NCBI RefSeq assembly: GCF_001435095.1
Contig: NZ_AZFC01000036.1
Coordinates: 1-64,000, forward strand
Origin: Levilactobacillus spicheri DSM 15429
Lineage (GTDB): Bacteria > Bacillota > Bacilli > Lactobacillales > Lactobacillaceae
Direction of reading: 5' to 3'
DNA: 64,000 nucleotides
Shown: positions 52,704 through 61,343 of the stretch, piece by piece
Layout of the letters: each line of letters begins with the position of its first letter
Numbering within the stretch: the stretch's first letter is position 1
Notes under the pieces: model-generated
Database searches by the model: none
What the model was told of the DNA's origin: nothing
The model's input: only the letters and a program-made list of their open reading frames with translations
Program-made: the position numbers and the translations under genes

Positions 52704-53045
52704 TTAGTTGGTGACCTTGTGATAAGTCACAAAGTCGGTATAATTCGTGGCGACATCCCGTAATCCATCCGCAAAACTCTGGAGGATTGCTTGTCCCTTC
52801 AATTCGGTCGTTGCTTCCAGCTTTGGTGGCAGGTGCACTTCCAGAAAGCCCCCTGCCTGATCACGATTCTCAACGTCTATTGGAATCTGTGCGACCCGTT
52901 GTAGCCCGTTGACCGTCGTAATCGCAAGCACCGAAACCGCAGCACAAACAATATCTTGGCCATATTCGCCGGAATCGGCATGACCCGTGATTTGGAATGA
53001 ATCGATCCGTTGAGATTCATCATAGTGAACCGTCGCTTGAATCAT
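52704..53045 (-). CDS. prp: L27-processing cysteine protease Prp
   Basis: The 113-residue protein has GHADSGEYGQDIVCAAVS, with the catalytic His (about 22) and Cys (about 34) that define Prp. It removes the L27 N-terminal peptide. The rplU-prp-rpmA order is conserved in Firmicutes. Confidence 0.95.
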   Translation of the reverse strand: MIQATVHYDESQRIDSFQITGHADSGEYGQDIVCAAVSVLAITTVNGLQRVAQIPIDVENRDQAGGFLEVHLPPKLEATTELKGQAILQSFADGLRDVATNYTDFVTYHKVTN

Positions 53046-53065
53046 GGGCGTCGCTCCTTTAATCT

Positions 53066-53374
53066 TTACGCGTTGATAGCGTCAATGACAACCTTGGTGT
53101 ATGGTTGACGGTGACCCTTCTTCGTGTGTTGGCCCTTCTTAGGCTTGTACTTGAACGTCACAACCTTCTTTTCCAGACCCTGCTTTTCAACAGTTCCAGT
53201 AACAGTTGCGCCATCAACAGTTGGCGTACCAATCTTTGGCGTATCGCCGCCTACGAAGACAACTTGGTCAAAAGTGACCTTTGCGCCGGCCTCAACGTTT
53301 AACTTTTCGACGTAAACAGCTTGGCCTGCTTCGACCTTGTACTGCTTACCACCCGTTACGATAATTGCGTACAT
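53066..53374 (-). CDS. rplU: 50S ribosomal protein L21
   Basis: The 102-residue product begins [18 protein letters not shown] and ends with [11 protein letters not shown], typical of L21. AAGGAGGTG precedes the ATG. It starts the rplU-prp-rpmA operon. Confidence 0.97.
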   Translation of the reverse strand: MYAIIVTGGKQYKVEAGQAVYVEKLNVEAGAKVTFDQVVFVGGDTPKIGTPTVDGATVTGTVEKQGLEKKVVTFKYKPKKGQHTKKGHRQPYTKVVIDAINA

Positions 53375-53485
53375 CTATGTGCACCTCCTTGTGATTTAAG
53401 ACTTAGACTCGCCGAAAGCAAGTGACCCGTAGGTACTTAAAGCTTGCCCCGAGCGGTTGCAGCTGTGGAAGTCCACAAATACAAC
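53375..53485 (-). promoter_or_regulatory. Candidate L21 leader
   Basis: About 110 nt separate the inferred transcript start from rplU. The RNA can form a hairpin around GTGGACTTCCAC and further pairs. L21 leaders are known autoregulatory elements in Firmicutes; the assignment rests on position and foldability. Confidence 0.5.
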
Positions 53486-53491
53486 ATGAAA

Positions 53492-53520
53492 ATTGTACCG
53501 GAAGTGCCCCCTTCTGTCAA
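53492..53520 (-). promoter_or_regulatory. rplU-prp-rpmA promoter
   Basis: A perfect TTGACA and TACAAT are 17 nt apart on the minus strand. Confidence 0.9.
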
Positions 53521-53645
53521 GGAGTTTCGGTTGACAATGCTCAAAAACTTTGCGGCAGGTCTGCGGGCCGCCACAATCGCGGCCAAACAAAACTGCCACC
53601 CCAACGCCCATCCGGACGTTTAGGCGGCAGCCGTGCTCGGTTCGT

Positions 53646-54188
53646 TTAATAGTTATGCGCTTGCCGGTCTAAGTTGACCTGCCGCTTCGCTTCGTATGCG
53701 GCCTGAATCTCGTCTTGGCTGAAGCCAAAGTCGACGAAGCCCCACTTGAGAAACAGCCGCCACGCGTGGCGGAAGTCTTCTTGGCGGTGCTCGAAGTGGC
53801 TGTTAAAGACCATCCGCTTCAAGATCAGGTACTGCTGATCCGGGTCCTTGGCCGGGCGGCTAGTCGCCAGCGCGGTCAGGTCCTCTTCCGTCAGCATGAT
53901 CAGGTGCGTCCAGGTCTTCTTCGCCGCGACCAGGAAAAAGAAGTCCATCGCGTCGGTGTACTCGGTGAGCAGCGTCTGCCGGGGCGTCTGTCCGGCATCG
54001 GCCTTCCCCCGGTGCGTCTTCCAGACCTTGAACCACTCCGAGGTGTTGGCCACCTCGGCCAGTTCAACGTCCAGCGCCACGTAGGCGTTCTCAATCTGAT
54101 GCGGCCGGGACATCTCGATATCGCGGTCCGCCGTGATCTGCTCGTCCAACGCAATCGATTGCTGGACCAATTTTGCCAGTTCTAACAC
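53646..54188 (-). CDS. dUTPase/MazG-like all-alpha NTP pyrophosphatase
   Basis: The product (about 180 residues) resembles the dimeric dUTPase (type 2) branch of the all-alpha NTP pyrophosphatase superfamily. Visible features are LVQQSIALDEQI, an ExxE-like pair in ALDVELAEVANTSEWFKVW (about 40-58), and a downstream acidic pair in LTEYTDAMDFFFL. It would hydrolyse dUTP or similar nucleotides. I start it at GTG 54188, preceded by AGGAGG; the longer frame to 54338 runs inside the upstream gene. It is the last gene of a three-gene operon with two unknown proteins. Confidence 0.7.
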   Translation of the reverse strand: MLELAKLVQQSIALDEQITADRDIEMSRPHQIENAYVALDVELAEVANTSEWFKVWKTHRGKADAGQTPRQTLLTEYTDAMDFFFLVAAKKTWTHLIMLTEEDLTALATSRPAKDPDQQYLILKRMVFNSHFEHRQEDFRHAWRLFLKWGFVDFGFSQDEIQAAYEAKRQVNLDRQAHNY

Positions 54189-54199
54189 TTCCAGGCCTC

Positions 54200-55141
54200 C
54201 TAACCGAAGATCAAGGGATCGGAGACAATCTCCAGATCCATCAGGTTCTCTAGGTACCAGTCCCGGATGAACGGGTATTTCAGCAGCACGTCGAACCAGG
54301 AGATCTTCTGCTCGTTGTCGTGGACCGTCAGGACCCATTCCGGTTGGCCCTCCAGCTGGTTGTTGAAGATGTCGACCACGACGTCCTTATCCAGCGCAAT
54401 CCGGGCGCCGTTCCCGTTGGCCCCGTTGGTCAGCATGTAGTCGTTCTTCGCCGCCGAGACAAACAGACGGTCGACCACGCCGGCGGGCAGGTCCGCCGAA
54501 TGGACCTGGTAATTCTGCCGGTTAGCAGCATCCAAAATGTTGAAGTCCACGGAGTACCCGTAGTCTTCTTTTAAGTAGCGCGCAAAGTCGACCAGGATCT
54601 GCACGGAGGTCTTCACCGTTTCGGCGGGCACCGTGTCGTGCAGGTCAATGATGAACAGTTGCGTTAAGGCGTGACTGTTGAAACGGAACATTTTCCGCTC
54701 CAAGTTTAAGTAGAACAGGGACTGACCCGTGGCCCGTTCCCGGTAGAAGACACCCCCATTTTCGGAAGTCTCGACGCGGAAGTTGAAGGTCCCCCGGTCG
54801 CCCAGCGGCGTCAACTCCTGGGTCAGTTCCTCGTGGTGGTCGTGGGACTGCAGGATGACCTGGTTCCCCTGGTCGTGCAGTTCCAGCATCCGCGACATGA
54901 ACAACAGGTAATAGTCCGCGTTGGTGTACTGGTGCGGGAAGGTCACAAAGTCGGAATCCAGCTGGAAGTCCGCCAGCTGAGTGGCGGCCGCGACCAGCTT
55001 ATCGGGATCGGACGTCTTGATCAATTGGTCCATCAGTTGCGTGAACTTTAATCCGGTCTGTAACCCCGCCTTGATGGCCTCGTTATAGTTCAGTAACCGG
55101 CCGCTCGTCGTCAGCGTTGAGGGATCGTTTTCGTTAATCAT
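54200..55141 (-). CDS. Conserved-looking protein of unknown function (313 residues)
   Basis: Not recognised. It is a soluble 313-residue protein with no signal or membrane helix. Some segments (DFNILDAANRQNYQVHSADL, FYLNLERKMFRFNSHAL) look like a mixed alpha/beta fold. Its ATG overlaps the upstream gene by 8 bp, with GAGGTG before it, and the dUTPase-like gene begins 12 bp downstream, so the three are co-transcribed and probably functionally linked. GC content matches the core genome. Confidence 0.75.
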   Translation of the reverse strand: MINENDPSTLTTSGRLLNYNEAIKAGLQTGLKFTQLMDQLIKTSDPDKLVAAATQLADFQLDSDFVTFPHQYTNADYYLLFMSRMLELHDQGNQVILQSHDHHEELTQELTPLGDRGTFNFRVETSENGGVFYRERATGQSLFYLNLERKMFRFNSHALTQLFIIDLHDTVPAETVKTSVQILVDFARYLKEDYGYSVDFNILDAANRQNYQVHSADLPAGVVDRLFVSAAKNDYMLTNGANGNGARIALDKDVVVDIFNNQLEGQPEWVLTVHDNEQKISWFDVLLKYPFIRDWYLENLMDLEIVSDPLIFG

Positions 55142-56018
55142 CGACGTTCACCTCGCCCTCACTTTGGCCCTGGCCGACTAAGCTGTTCAGGTAATCGGCG
55201 TACAGGCTTTGGTTGTGTGCCTCAAAATGTTCGAAGTCATCGAAGGCGTCCCGAATACTCTGCTTCTCGTAATTCAGGATGGTGTCTTCCTTCGACAGCA
55301 CCAGAATCTTGTCGTCGTTGGCCTTGATGGTCTTGTGGGCGTTTAACGCCTGTTCGTCCTCGTCGGCTAACTTGGTCAATTGGTCAATGATGCCCTGACG
55401 TTCGTCCTTGATCTTCCCGGATTCCCACGGCATACTGCTCTTTTGACTGTTCTCTTTCAGTTGTTCCCGTAATTTCGTTTTTTCGTTGTCCCGGACCGAC
55501 TGCGCGTCCATCAGCTTCTGCAGTTGCTCGCTTTCGGCGGAAATGGCCTCGATCTTGGCCGTGTTCAGCCGTTGGTGTCGGCCTTCCAACTCGAAGGACG
55601 TCCGCAACTTGTCGTACTCGCCCTGATCGAATTGGAAACGGACATCCACGACGTCCAGTTCCCCGAACAAGCGCCGGTCCCACCAGTTCCCAAAGTAGAT
55701 GTGGAAGCGACCGGTCGTGTATTCTTCGTAGTAGAAGAACGGGTAGATGTGCCCTAAGTAGTCGATCAACTTATCGCTCAAATAGTGACTGATCTGGGGA
55801 TGGATGTTGTCGACTAACTCGGCCAGGTGGTCCACACTCCGCTTGGCGCGGGTCTTCTTCACTTCTTCACTGTAGCGCGCTTGGTCTAACAGTTCGTAAA
55901 CTTTGCGGTCATCACCATGCTGAACCGCCGCCTGTAATGTGCTCAAGTAATCGAGTTTATTGGCAATTGCCTGGGTTAAGACGTCGGCAGCACTTGCATG
56001 CTGTTCTTGATTTTCCAT
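55134..56018 (-). CDS. Coiled-coil protein of unknown function (294 residues)
   Basis: Not recognised. The N-terminal part (about 1-130) is helical with an aromatic segment (YPFFYYEEYTTGRFHIYFGNW, about 90-110), and residues about 150-230 form a charged Lys/Glu/Gln-rich coiled coil. There is no signal peptide. It is the first gene of the operon with the 313-residue protein and the dUTPase-like enzyme and lies upstream of the glnA terminator region. A nucleic-acid or membrane-associated scaffold is possible, but no motif shows it. Confidence 0.75.
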   Translation of the reverse strand: MENQEQHASAADVLTQAIANKLDYLSTLQAAVQHGDDRKVYELLDQARYSEEVKKTRAKRSVDHLAELVDNIHPQISHYLSDKLIDYLGHIYPFFYYEEYTTGRFHIYFGNWWDRRLFGELDVVDVRFQFDQGEYDKLRTSFELEGRHQRLNTAKIEAISAESEQLQKLMDAQSVRDNEKTKLREQLKENSQKSSMPWESGKIKDERQGIIDQLTKLADEDEQALNAHKTIKANDDKILVLSKEDTILNYEKQSIRDAFDDFEHFEAHNQSLYADYLNSLVGQGQSEGEVNVDD

Positions 56019-56193
56019 GAATTATCCCTCATTCTCATGTTCTTAGGCATTGCCGTGAACATTGGTTATACGTTCATGTTACCAAAAAATGCCGGAGAAT
56101 AAAGCAGTTTAGCCCATTTTTAGGAGAAAACAAAAATTTTTTTATAATCACGATTATGGGGACCACCGAAACTTAACCGGACCTTTACACGGC

Positions 56194-56229
56194 AAAAAAA
56201 GAGCTTGGGACAAAAGTCCCAGGCTCTTA
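56194..56229 (-). terminator. glnRA terminator
   Basis: AAGAGCCTGGGAC pairs with GTCCCAAGCTCTT and is followed by a T-run on the minus strand, 66 bp after the glnA stop. Confidence 0.92.
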
Positions 56230-56241
56230 AGTGTCTCTGAA

Positions 56242-56281
56242 TAGTTGGTGTCGAAACGTGCGCCAAAAGGCAGCTGGTTCC
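56242..56281 (+). repeat. Intergenic motif, copy 1
   Basis: About 40 bp (GGTGTCGAAACGTGCGCC, then AGGCAGCTGGTTCCGC) sits between glnA and its terminator. A similar copy lies at 59600-59639 next to another terminator. Confidence 0.5.
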
Positions 56282-56295
56282 GCTCTCTTTACGTT

Positions 56296-57636
56296 TTAGT
56301 ACAATTCTAGGTACTGATCGCGTTCCCACTGGGAAACCTGCGTCCGGTAGGAATTGTATTCCAAGTTCTTGGCTTCGATGAAGCTCTGGTAGAGGTGGTC
56401 CCCCATGGCATTGCGCATGGTCTCGTCCGCCGCCAGGTCCTTCAACGCGTTGTGCAACGTGTCTGGTAAGTTCGTGATGTGGTTTTCCTGACGCTCTTCG
56501 GCATCCATCCGGTAGATGTTCCGGTCAACGGCTTCCCGTGGCGCCAACTTGTTCCGTAAGCCATCCAAGCCGGCTTCCAGAACCGCCGCGATCGCCAGGT
56601 ATGGGTTGGCTGCGGGGTCCACGCTCCGAAGTTCCAGCCGCGTCGACAGGCCCCGCGAACTTGGGACCCGAATCAGTGGCGACCGGTTCGACCCGGACCA
56701 TGCCACGTAAACGGGCGCTTCATAACCAGGAACTAACCGCTTGTAACTGTTGACGATGGGGTTGCAGATGGCGGTAAAGCTCCGGGCGTGCTTGAGTAAC
56801 CCACCTAAGAAGTGGTAAGCATCCTCGGAAAGTTCCATCTCGCCCTTCTCGTCATAGAAGGCGTTGCCCTTGTCGTGGAACAAGGACATGTTCAGGTGCA
56901 TCCCGGAGCCGTTGATGCCGGCCAATGGCTTTGGCATGAAGGTCGCGTACAGGCCGTACTTCCGGGCAACGGTCTTGACGACCAACTTGAAGGTCTGGAT
57001 GTTATCGGCAGCGGTCAGGGCATCGGCATACTTAAAGTCGATCTCATGTTGACCAGGAGCGACTTCGTGGTGGGCGGCTTCGACGTCAAAGCCCATCTCT
57101 TCAAGTGTTAAGACGATTTCACGCCGGCAGTTTTCCCCGAGGTCCATCGGGGCCATGTCGAAGTAGCTTCCCTTATCGTTTAGCTCGGTCGTCGGCTTGC
57201 CGTTCTCGTCCATCTTGAACAGGAAGAATTCGGGTTCGGGACCGATGTTGAAGGCGGTAAAACCAGCCTTACGCATGTCGCTTAAGACCCGGATCAGGTT
57301 GTTCCGCGGATCGCCTTCGAACGGCTTGCCATCTGGCGTGTAGACTTCACAGATGACCCGGGCGATTTTGCCCCGTTCCGTACTCCACGGGAAGATCATC
57401 CAGGTGGACAGGTCGGGGTACAGGTACATGTCACTTTCTTCGATTCGCACGAAGCCATCGATGGAGGAACCATCGAACATCAGCTTGTTATCGAGTAACT
57501 TCCCTAATTGGCTGACGGGCACCTCAACGTTCTTAATCGTGCCAAACAGATCGGTAAACATTAACCGCAAGAACTTCACGTTTTCATCCTTCGCCATTTG
57601 ACGAATGTCGTCCTTGGTATATGCCGGTTTTGCCAT
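56296..57636 (-). CDS. glnA: Glutamine synthetase, type I
   Basis: GlnA makes glutamine from glutamate and ammonia. The 446-residue product has [19 protein letters not shown], the glutamate-binding region GSGMHLNMS, and NRSPLIRVP. Its length fits the GSI-alpha form of Firmicutes, which is feedback-inhibited and bound by GlnR rather than adenylylated. glnR lies directly upstream. Confidence 0.97.
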   Translation of the reverse strand: MAKPAYTKDDIRQMAKDENVKFLRLMFTDLFGTIKNVEVPVSQLGKLLDNKLMFDGSSIDGFVRIEESDMYLYPDLSTWMIFPWSTERGKIARVICEVYTPDGKPFEGDPRNNLIRVLSDMRKAGFTAFNIGPEPEFFLFKMDENGKPTTELNDKGSYFDMAPMDLGENCRREIVLTLEEMGFDVEAAHHEVAPGQHEIDFKYADALTAADNIQTFKLVVKTVARKYGLYATFMPKPLAGINGSGMHLNMSLFHDKGNAFYDEKGEMELSEDAYHFLGGLLKHARSFTAICNPIVNSYKRLVPGYEAPVYVAWSGSNRSPLIRVPSSRGLSTRLELRSVDPAANPYLAIAAVLEAGLDGLRNKLAPREAVDRNIYRMDAEERQENHITNLPDTLHNALKDLAADETMRNAMGDHLYQSFIEAKNLEYNSYRTQVSQWERDQYLELY

Positions 57637-57692
57637 TCAAATCGCTCCCTATCAAATTTTTGATTGCCAAAGTATTGCGTCTACAATATGGT

Positions 57693-58079
57693 CTATAGAG
57701 GTCGGCGTTGGTCCAGTCCATCTTGAGGATGGCCCAATCCGCCTTGCCGAATGAATTCATCTTGCAATATTCGTCGGACGTCGGCGTCCGTTAACGGCCG
57801 ATCTTGCGCCGCTTTGCGGTCCGCCTGGGCCTGTGCTTGCTGAGCATAGATGGCCTTGATGCCGGCGATGTTGACGCCATCATCCAGGTAATCCTTGATC
57901 TCCAACAACCGGTCAATGTCGTTCAACGAATACATTCGACGATTGCCATCATTCCGCTGGGGCATCACCAGCCCCTGCGATTCATAGTAACGAATCTGCC
58001 GCGCCGTAAGACTCGTCAGCTTCATGACGGTACCGATCGGCAAGACGGCCAACGACCGCCGTAGTTCTTTTCCTTTCAA
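57693..58079 (-). CDS. glnR: MerR-family nitrogen regulator GlnR
   Basis: GlnR represses glnRA and other nitrogen genes when glutamine is plentiful. The product (128 residues) contains ELRRSLAVLPIGTVMKLTSL, a MerR winged helix with ARQIRYYESQGLV, and a C-terminal tail that senses glutamine synthetase. I start it at TTG 58079: AAAGGGG lies 8 nt upstream and the sequence from here matches GlnR starts. The upstream TTG at 58097 has no ribosome binding site. Confidence 0.93.
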   Translation of the reverse strand: MKGKELRRSLAVLPIGTVMKLTSLTARQIRYYESQGLVMPQRNDGNRRMYSLNDIDRLLEIKDYLDDGVNIAGIKAIYAQQAQAQADRKAAQDRPLTDADVRRILQDEFIRQGGLGHPQDGLDQRRPL

Positions 58080-58107
58080 CCTACCGGCCCCTTTCAACTA
58101 TACCGAT

Positions 58108-58135
58108 ATCATACCACGTCCCAGAAACACGTCAA
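58108..58135 (-). promoter_or_regulatory. glnRA promoter
   Basis: TTGACG and TATGAT are 16 nt apart on the minus strand, 29 nt before the chosen GlnR start. Confidence 0.75.
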
Positions 58136-58142
58136 GCTGGGA

Positions 58143-58159
58143 TGTCACGTTTTATGACA
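58143..58159. promoter_or_regulatory. GlnR box
   Basis: TGTCACGTTTTATGACA fits TGTNA-N7-TNACA exactly, centred just upstream of the glnRA -35 box, which suits autorepression by GlnR. Confidence 0.85.
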
Positions 58160-58200
58160 TTAGTCGGTATTTTAACCGAATCTTTAGTTAATCGTAAAAA

Positions 58201-59118
58201 CTAATTGTGTCCCCATTGACCGACCCATTCGTCAATCTGGGCTTGCTGTTCCGGATGTTGGACCAGGTCGAACCAGGTCGCCGTCGTTTGGTTCCGGAAC
58301 CAGGTCAATTGACGCTTGGCGTAGTGCCTTGAATCCTGTTTGACGTGGTCGATTGCACTAGACCAATCTTCCGGGTGGTCGATGACCGGCAGCAGTTCGC
58401 GATAGCCGATCCCCGTGGCCGCGGGAAGCGCTTGGCCGCCCTGGTCGGCCAACCAACGGACCTCCTCGAACAGCCCCTGCTCAACCATCAGGTCGACCCG
58501 CTGATTGATCCGCCGATACAACAGGTCCCGGTCCGTATTCAGCGCCAAGTACCGTTCATCGTACCGCGGGCCCTGATTCGTCTGCTGGGAAAACGGCTGT
58601 CCCGTCACCTGGATCACCTCCAGGGCACGGACGGTCCGGCGCACGTTGGTCGGCGGAATCTTGCCGGCGGCCACGGGGTCCTGAGCCTGCAGCTGGTGCC
58701 ACAGGTACGCGGCCCCCTGCTCCTGGGCCACCGCCCGCAAGCGGTCCCGCACGGCGGGATCCCCGGGGGCGTCGGCGCCGAGTGCCAGGCCGTCGAACAG
58801 CGCCTGCAGGTAAAAGCCGGTCCCCCCCGCGATGATCGGCAGGTGTCCCCGCGCGGCGATGGCGGGAATCAAGCGTTCGGCTGCCGCCACGAACTGAGCC
58901 ACGGTAAACTGCTGGGTCACGTCACAGACGTCGATCAAGTGGTGGGGGGCCTGGGCCTGTTCGGCCGGGGTGGCCTTGGCCGTGCCAATGTCGAGGTGCC
59001 GGTAGACCTGCATCGAGTCCCCGGAGATGATTTCCCCGTTAAATTTTTGGGCTAAACGAATGGCCAGGGCCGTCTTCCCCACGGCGGTCGGGCCCACAAT
59101 TGCCAAAACTTTTTGCAT
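58201..59118 (-). CDS. miaA: tRNA dimethylallyltransferase
   Basis: MiaA prenylates A37 of tRNAs that read UNN codons. The 305-residue protein has the P-loop VGPTAVGKTALA, GDSMQVYRHLDIGTAKAT, and AGGTGFYLQALFDGL. It lies upstream of glnR, a frequent order in lactobacilli and Bacillus. Confidence 0.96.
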   Translation of the reverse strand: MQKVLAIVGPTAVGKTALAIRLAQKFNGEIISGDSMQVYRHLDIGTAKATPAEQAQAPHHLIDVCDVTQQFTVAQFVAAAERLIPAIAARGHLPIIAGGTGFYLQALFDGLALGADAPGDPAVRDRLRAVAQEQGAAYLWHQLQAQDPVAAGKIPPTNVRRTVRALEVIQVTGQPFSQQTNQGPRYDERYLALNTDRDLLYRRINQRVDLMVEQGLFEEVRWLADQGGQALPAATGIGYRELLPVIDHPEDWSSAIDHVKQDSRHYAKRQLTWFRNQTTATWFDLVQHPEQQAQIDEWVGQWGHN

Positions 59119-59370
59119 ACTTTCGATCCTCTCGTGTTGAACTGAAACGTGCCGTCATCGATCCCGGCATCGGCAACGGGTGGCCGCCCTGCGCAACGAC
59201 GTCCTCCCTGGTGACTGACCCGGGTCGAGTTCCTAGATTTAGGGTACCATAATTCGCGTGGTGACCGGGAAAATGTTGCTGATTGTCGGGTAAATCACTA
59301 GCTATTTAGGGGAGAAACTTGCATAATGGAAGCGGATAAATCAATTTCTCGCCGAAAGGGGTCATTTACC

Positions 59371-59547
59371 ATGAAACATTTCACGAAGGGCTTCCTGTTT
59401 GGAGTCGTGGCCACGGCCAGTGCCGTTGCCGGGGCCGTCTTCTCGTTTAAGAAGAAGGTCGTTCAACCCATTGAAGAACAAGAAAACCGGTTCGAAGAAA
59501 ACCGGAAAAAGGCCAACCGCAAGAGCCATTCCGCTCACCACGTTTAA
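59371..59547 (+). CDS. DUF3042 small membrane-anchored protein
   Basis: The product (58 residues) begins MKHFTKGFLFGVVATASAVA, one membrane helix, and ends in a Lys/Glu-rich tail with KKANRKSHSAHHV. This matches the DUF3042 pattern known in lactobacilli; the function is unknown. I start at ATG 59371, preceded by AAAGGGG, instead of 59326. It is monocistronic and converges on the rhodanese gene. Confidence 0.88.
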   Translation: MKHFTKGFLFGVVATASAVAGAVFSFKKKVVQPIEEQENRFEENRKKANRKSHSAHHV

Positions 59548-59555
59548 GGCCAGTT

Positions 59556-59592
59556 AAAAAGAGTCTGAGACGATCGTCTCAGACTCTTTTTT
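59556..59592. terminator. Bidirectional terminator between the DUF3042 and rhodanese genes
   Basis: AAAAAGAGTCTGAGACG and its complement form a long stem with T residues on the plus side and A residues on the other, so it serves both convergent genes. Confidence 0.92.
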
Positions 59593-59599
59593 GGGATTC

Positions 59600-59639
59600 T
59601 GGTGGCGAAACGTGTGCCCACAGGCAACTGGTTCCGCGC
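59600..59639 (+). repeat. Intergenic motif, copy 2
   Basis: About 40 bp resemble 56242-56281 (shared CGAAACGTG and CTGGTTCCGC blocks). Again it lies between a gene end and its terminator. Confidence 0.5.
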
Positions 59640-59644
59640 GTTGC

Positions 59645-60058
59645 TTAATACTTGGTCTTTTTCGTTTTCCCCTGCCAGCGAGCGTACCCGGTCTTCAAGA
59701 TGAAGATCTGGGTGTAGCCCTCCTTGCCCAGCATGAGCGCCGCCCGCGTACTCAAGGCCTTGCCTTGATCGTACAGGTAGACGGGTAAGTCGGAACGCAA
59801 CTCCGTGTGGTAGGCCTTGAAGGTCGAGTAAGGAATGTTCCGGGCCCCTAAAATGTGACCCGCATCAAAATCCTTCTTTTCCCGTAAGTCGACCACCTGC
59901 GCCTTCCGGAGCCCCGCCTGAAACGTCGGTTCGTCAATGACCGTTGCGACTTGATTCCGCCGGATAACCGTCACTAACTGCCAACCGCCCCATACCACTA
60001 AGAGCAAGATTAGAATGAGCCAAGACACCGTTAATCCGGAAATTGCACCAATTACCAA
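59645..60058 (-). CDS. Membrane-anchored rhodanese-like protein
   Basis: The 137-residue product has one N-terminal membrane helix (about 8-30) and a rhodanese domain with VVDLREKKDFDAGHILGARNI. The loop that normally holds the catalytic Cys reads LYDQGKALSTRAA, with Asp instead of Cys, so sulfurtransferase activity is unlikely. It resembles the YqhL-type family, a common neighbour of glk/yqgQ in Firmicutes. Confidence 0.88.
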   Translation of the reverse strand: MVIGAISGLTVSWLILILLLVVWGGWQLVTVIRRNQVATVIDEPTFQAGLRKAQVVDLREKKDFDAGHILGARNIPYSTFKAYHTELRSDLPVYLYDQGKALSTRAALMLGKEGYTQIFILKTGYARWQGKTKKTKY

Positions 60059-60093
60059 AACAAAATCGTCCTTCCTGATGGCTTACGCCAATA

Positions 60094-61065
60094 TTAGTTA
60101 GTTTTCTGGAACCGCAGCGCTAATGAAGCGGCCCCGATGACCCCTGCGTCGTTCCCTAATTGGGCCAACCGAATCTTGGTTGAGTCCCGAACGGCTGGGA
60201 ACGCATTTTCTTGGAAGTACCGCGTCGTTGGTTGTAACAACGTGTTACCGGCGTTGGACACGCCCCCACCAATGATAATGTTGGCGGGGTTCAAGATGTT
60301 GGCCACGTTGGCCAGCGCCAGACCTAGGTAGAAGGTCACCCGGTCAACCACTTGGTTAGCCAGGATATCCCCGTTATCGGCCAAGTAGAAGATCATCTTG
60401 GACGTCACGTTTTCCTGGTTGTCTTCCATTTCCTTTAAACGAGACGTTCCCAGGAAGTCCTTAGCCATATCGTTGGCCACGTGGACGATCCCGGTTGCCG
60501 AAGCGTATTGCTCCAAGCAGCCCCGCTTGCCACAGTTACACAGGTAGCCGTTAGGTTGGACGGTCACGTGACCGAGTTCGCCGGCCCCACCATTGACCCC
60601 GTGGAGTAAGCGACCGCCGGCGATGACCCCACCGCCGACACCGGTGCCTAAGGTGACGAAGACCACGTCTTGGTCCTTCTCACCGGCACCCTTCCAGTAT
60701 TCACCCAGGGAAGCCACGTTGGCGTCGTTGTCTAAGACAAACGGCAAGCCCAGGGCCTCTTGGATCTGGTCACGCACCTGTTGCCGGACCTTCCAACCCA
60801 GGTTGACCGCAAAGAGAACGATTCCATTTTCGATATCGACCGGACCAGGAACGCCCATTCCGATGCCTAAGAAGTCATCCTTACTAAATTCTGAGCTCGT
60901 AATATGTTCGTTGATTGATTGAATGATGTTGGGAACAATGTGCTTTCCGTCATCACTGGTCTCCGTCGGAATGCTCCACTTCGTCAAGATCTCTCCATCA
61001 ACCGAAATGAAAGCCATTTTTGTGGTCGTCCCACCTAAATCAATTCCGATTAAATTCCGTGCCAT
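60094..61065 (-). CDS. glk: ROK-family glucokinase
   Basis: This enzyme phosphorylates glucose with ATP. The product (323 residues) begins MARNLIGIDLGGTTTKMAF and has the ROK zinc motif CNCGKRGCLEQYASATGI, plus GAGELGH. I start at 61065, with GGAGGG upstream. yqgQ ends 5 bp upstream, the conserved yqgQ-glk pair. Confidence 0.95.
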   Translation of the reverse strand: MARNLIGIDLGGTTTKMAFISVDGEILTKWSIPTETSDDGKHIVPNIIQSINEHITSSEFSKDDFLGIGMGVPGPVDIENGIVLFAVNLGWKVRQQVRDQIQEALGLPFVLDNDANVASLGEYWKGAGEKDQDVVFVTLGTGVGGGVIAGGRLLHGVNGGAGELGHVTVQPNGYLCNCGKRGCLEQYASATGIVHVANDMAKDFLGTSRLKEMEDNQENVTSKMIFYLADNGDILANQVVDRVTFYLGLALANVANILNPANIIIGGGVSNAGNTLLQPTTRYFQENAFPAVRDSTKIRLAQLGNDAGVIGAASLALRFQKTN

Positions 61066-61069
61066 AACT

Positions 61070-61300
61070 CTAAATCCCTCCAATGGATTGGTGTTGATTT
61101 CTTGCCCGCTGTTCCTCCAACCGGTGTTCATGTGTCAGGACTAATTTCGCTTGAACAAAGGTCTGCTCATCGACCACCCTTGCTTGCCGCAGGTGGTCGA
61201 GTTCCAATGCCATCACTTCAATGTCCCATAAACGCTTGCCTACGTATACATAAATTCCGAATTGTTTAAGTAGCTGCTGAACATCATATAACGTTTTCAT
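61070..61300 (-). CDS. yqgQ: YqgQ family protein
   Basis: The product (76 residues) begins MKTLYDVQQLLKQFGIYVYV and matches the DUF910/YqgQ pattern (GKRLWDIEVMALELDHLRQA). It is a small helical protein of unknown role found upstream of glk in Firmicutes. The start at 61300 is chosen because the sequence from there fits the family; longer readings do not. Confidence 0.93.
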   Translation of the reverse strand: MKTLYDVQQLLKQFGIYVYVGKRLWDIEVMALELDHLRQARVVDEQTFVQAKLVLTHEHRLEEQRARNQHQSIGGI

Positions 61301-61343
61301 TGTGCCACAACCTCCGTCAAATTGCACGAGACATTTTACTTGA

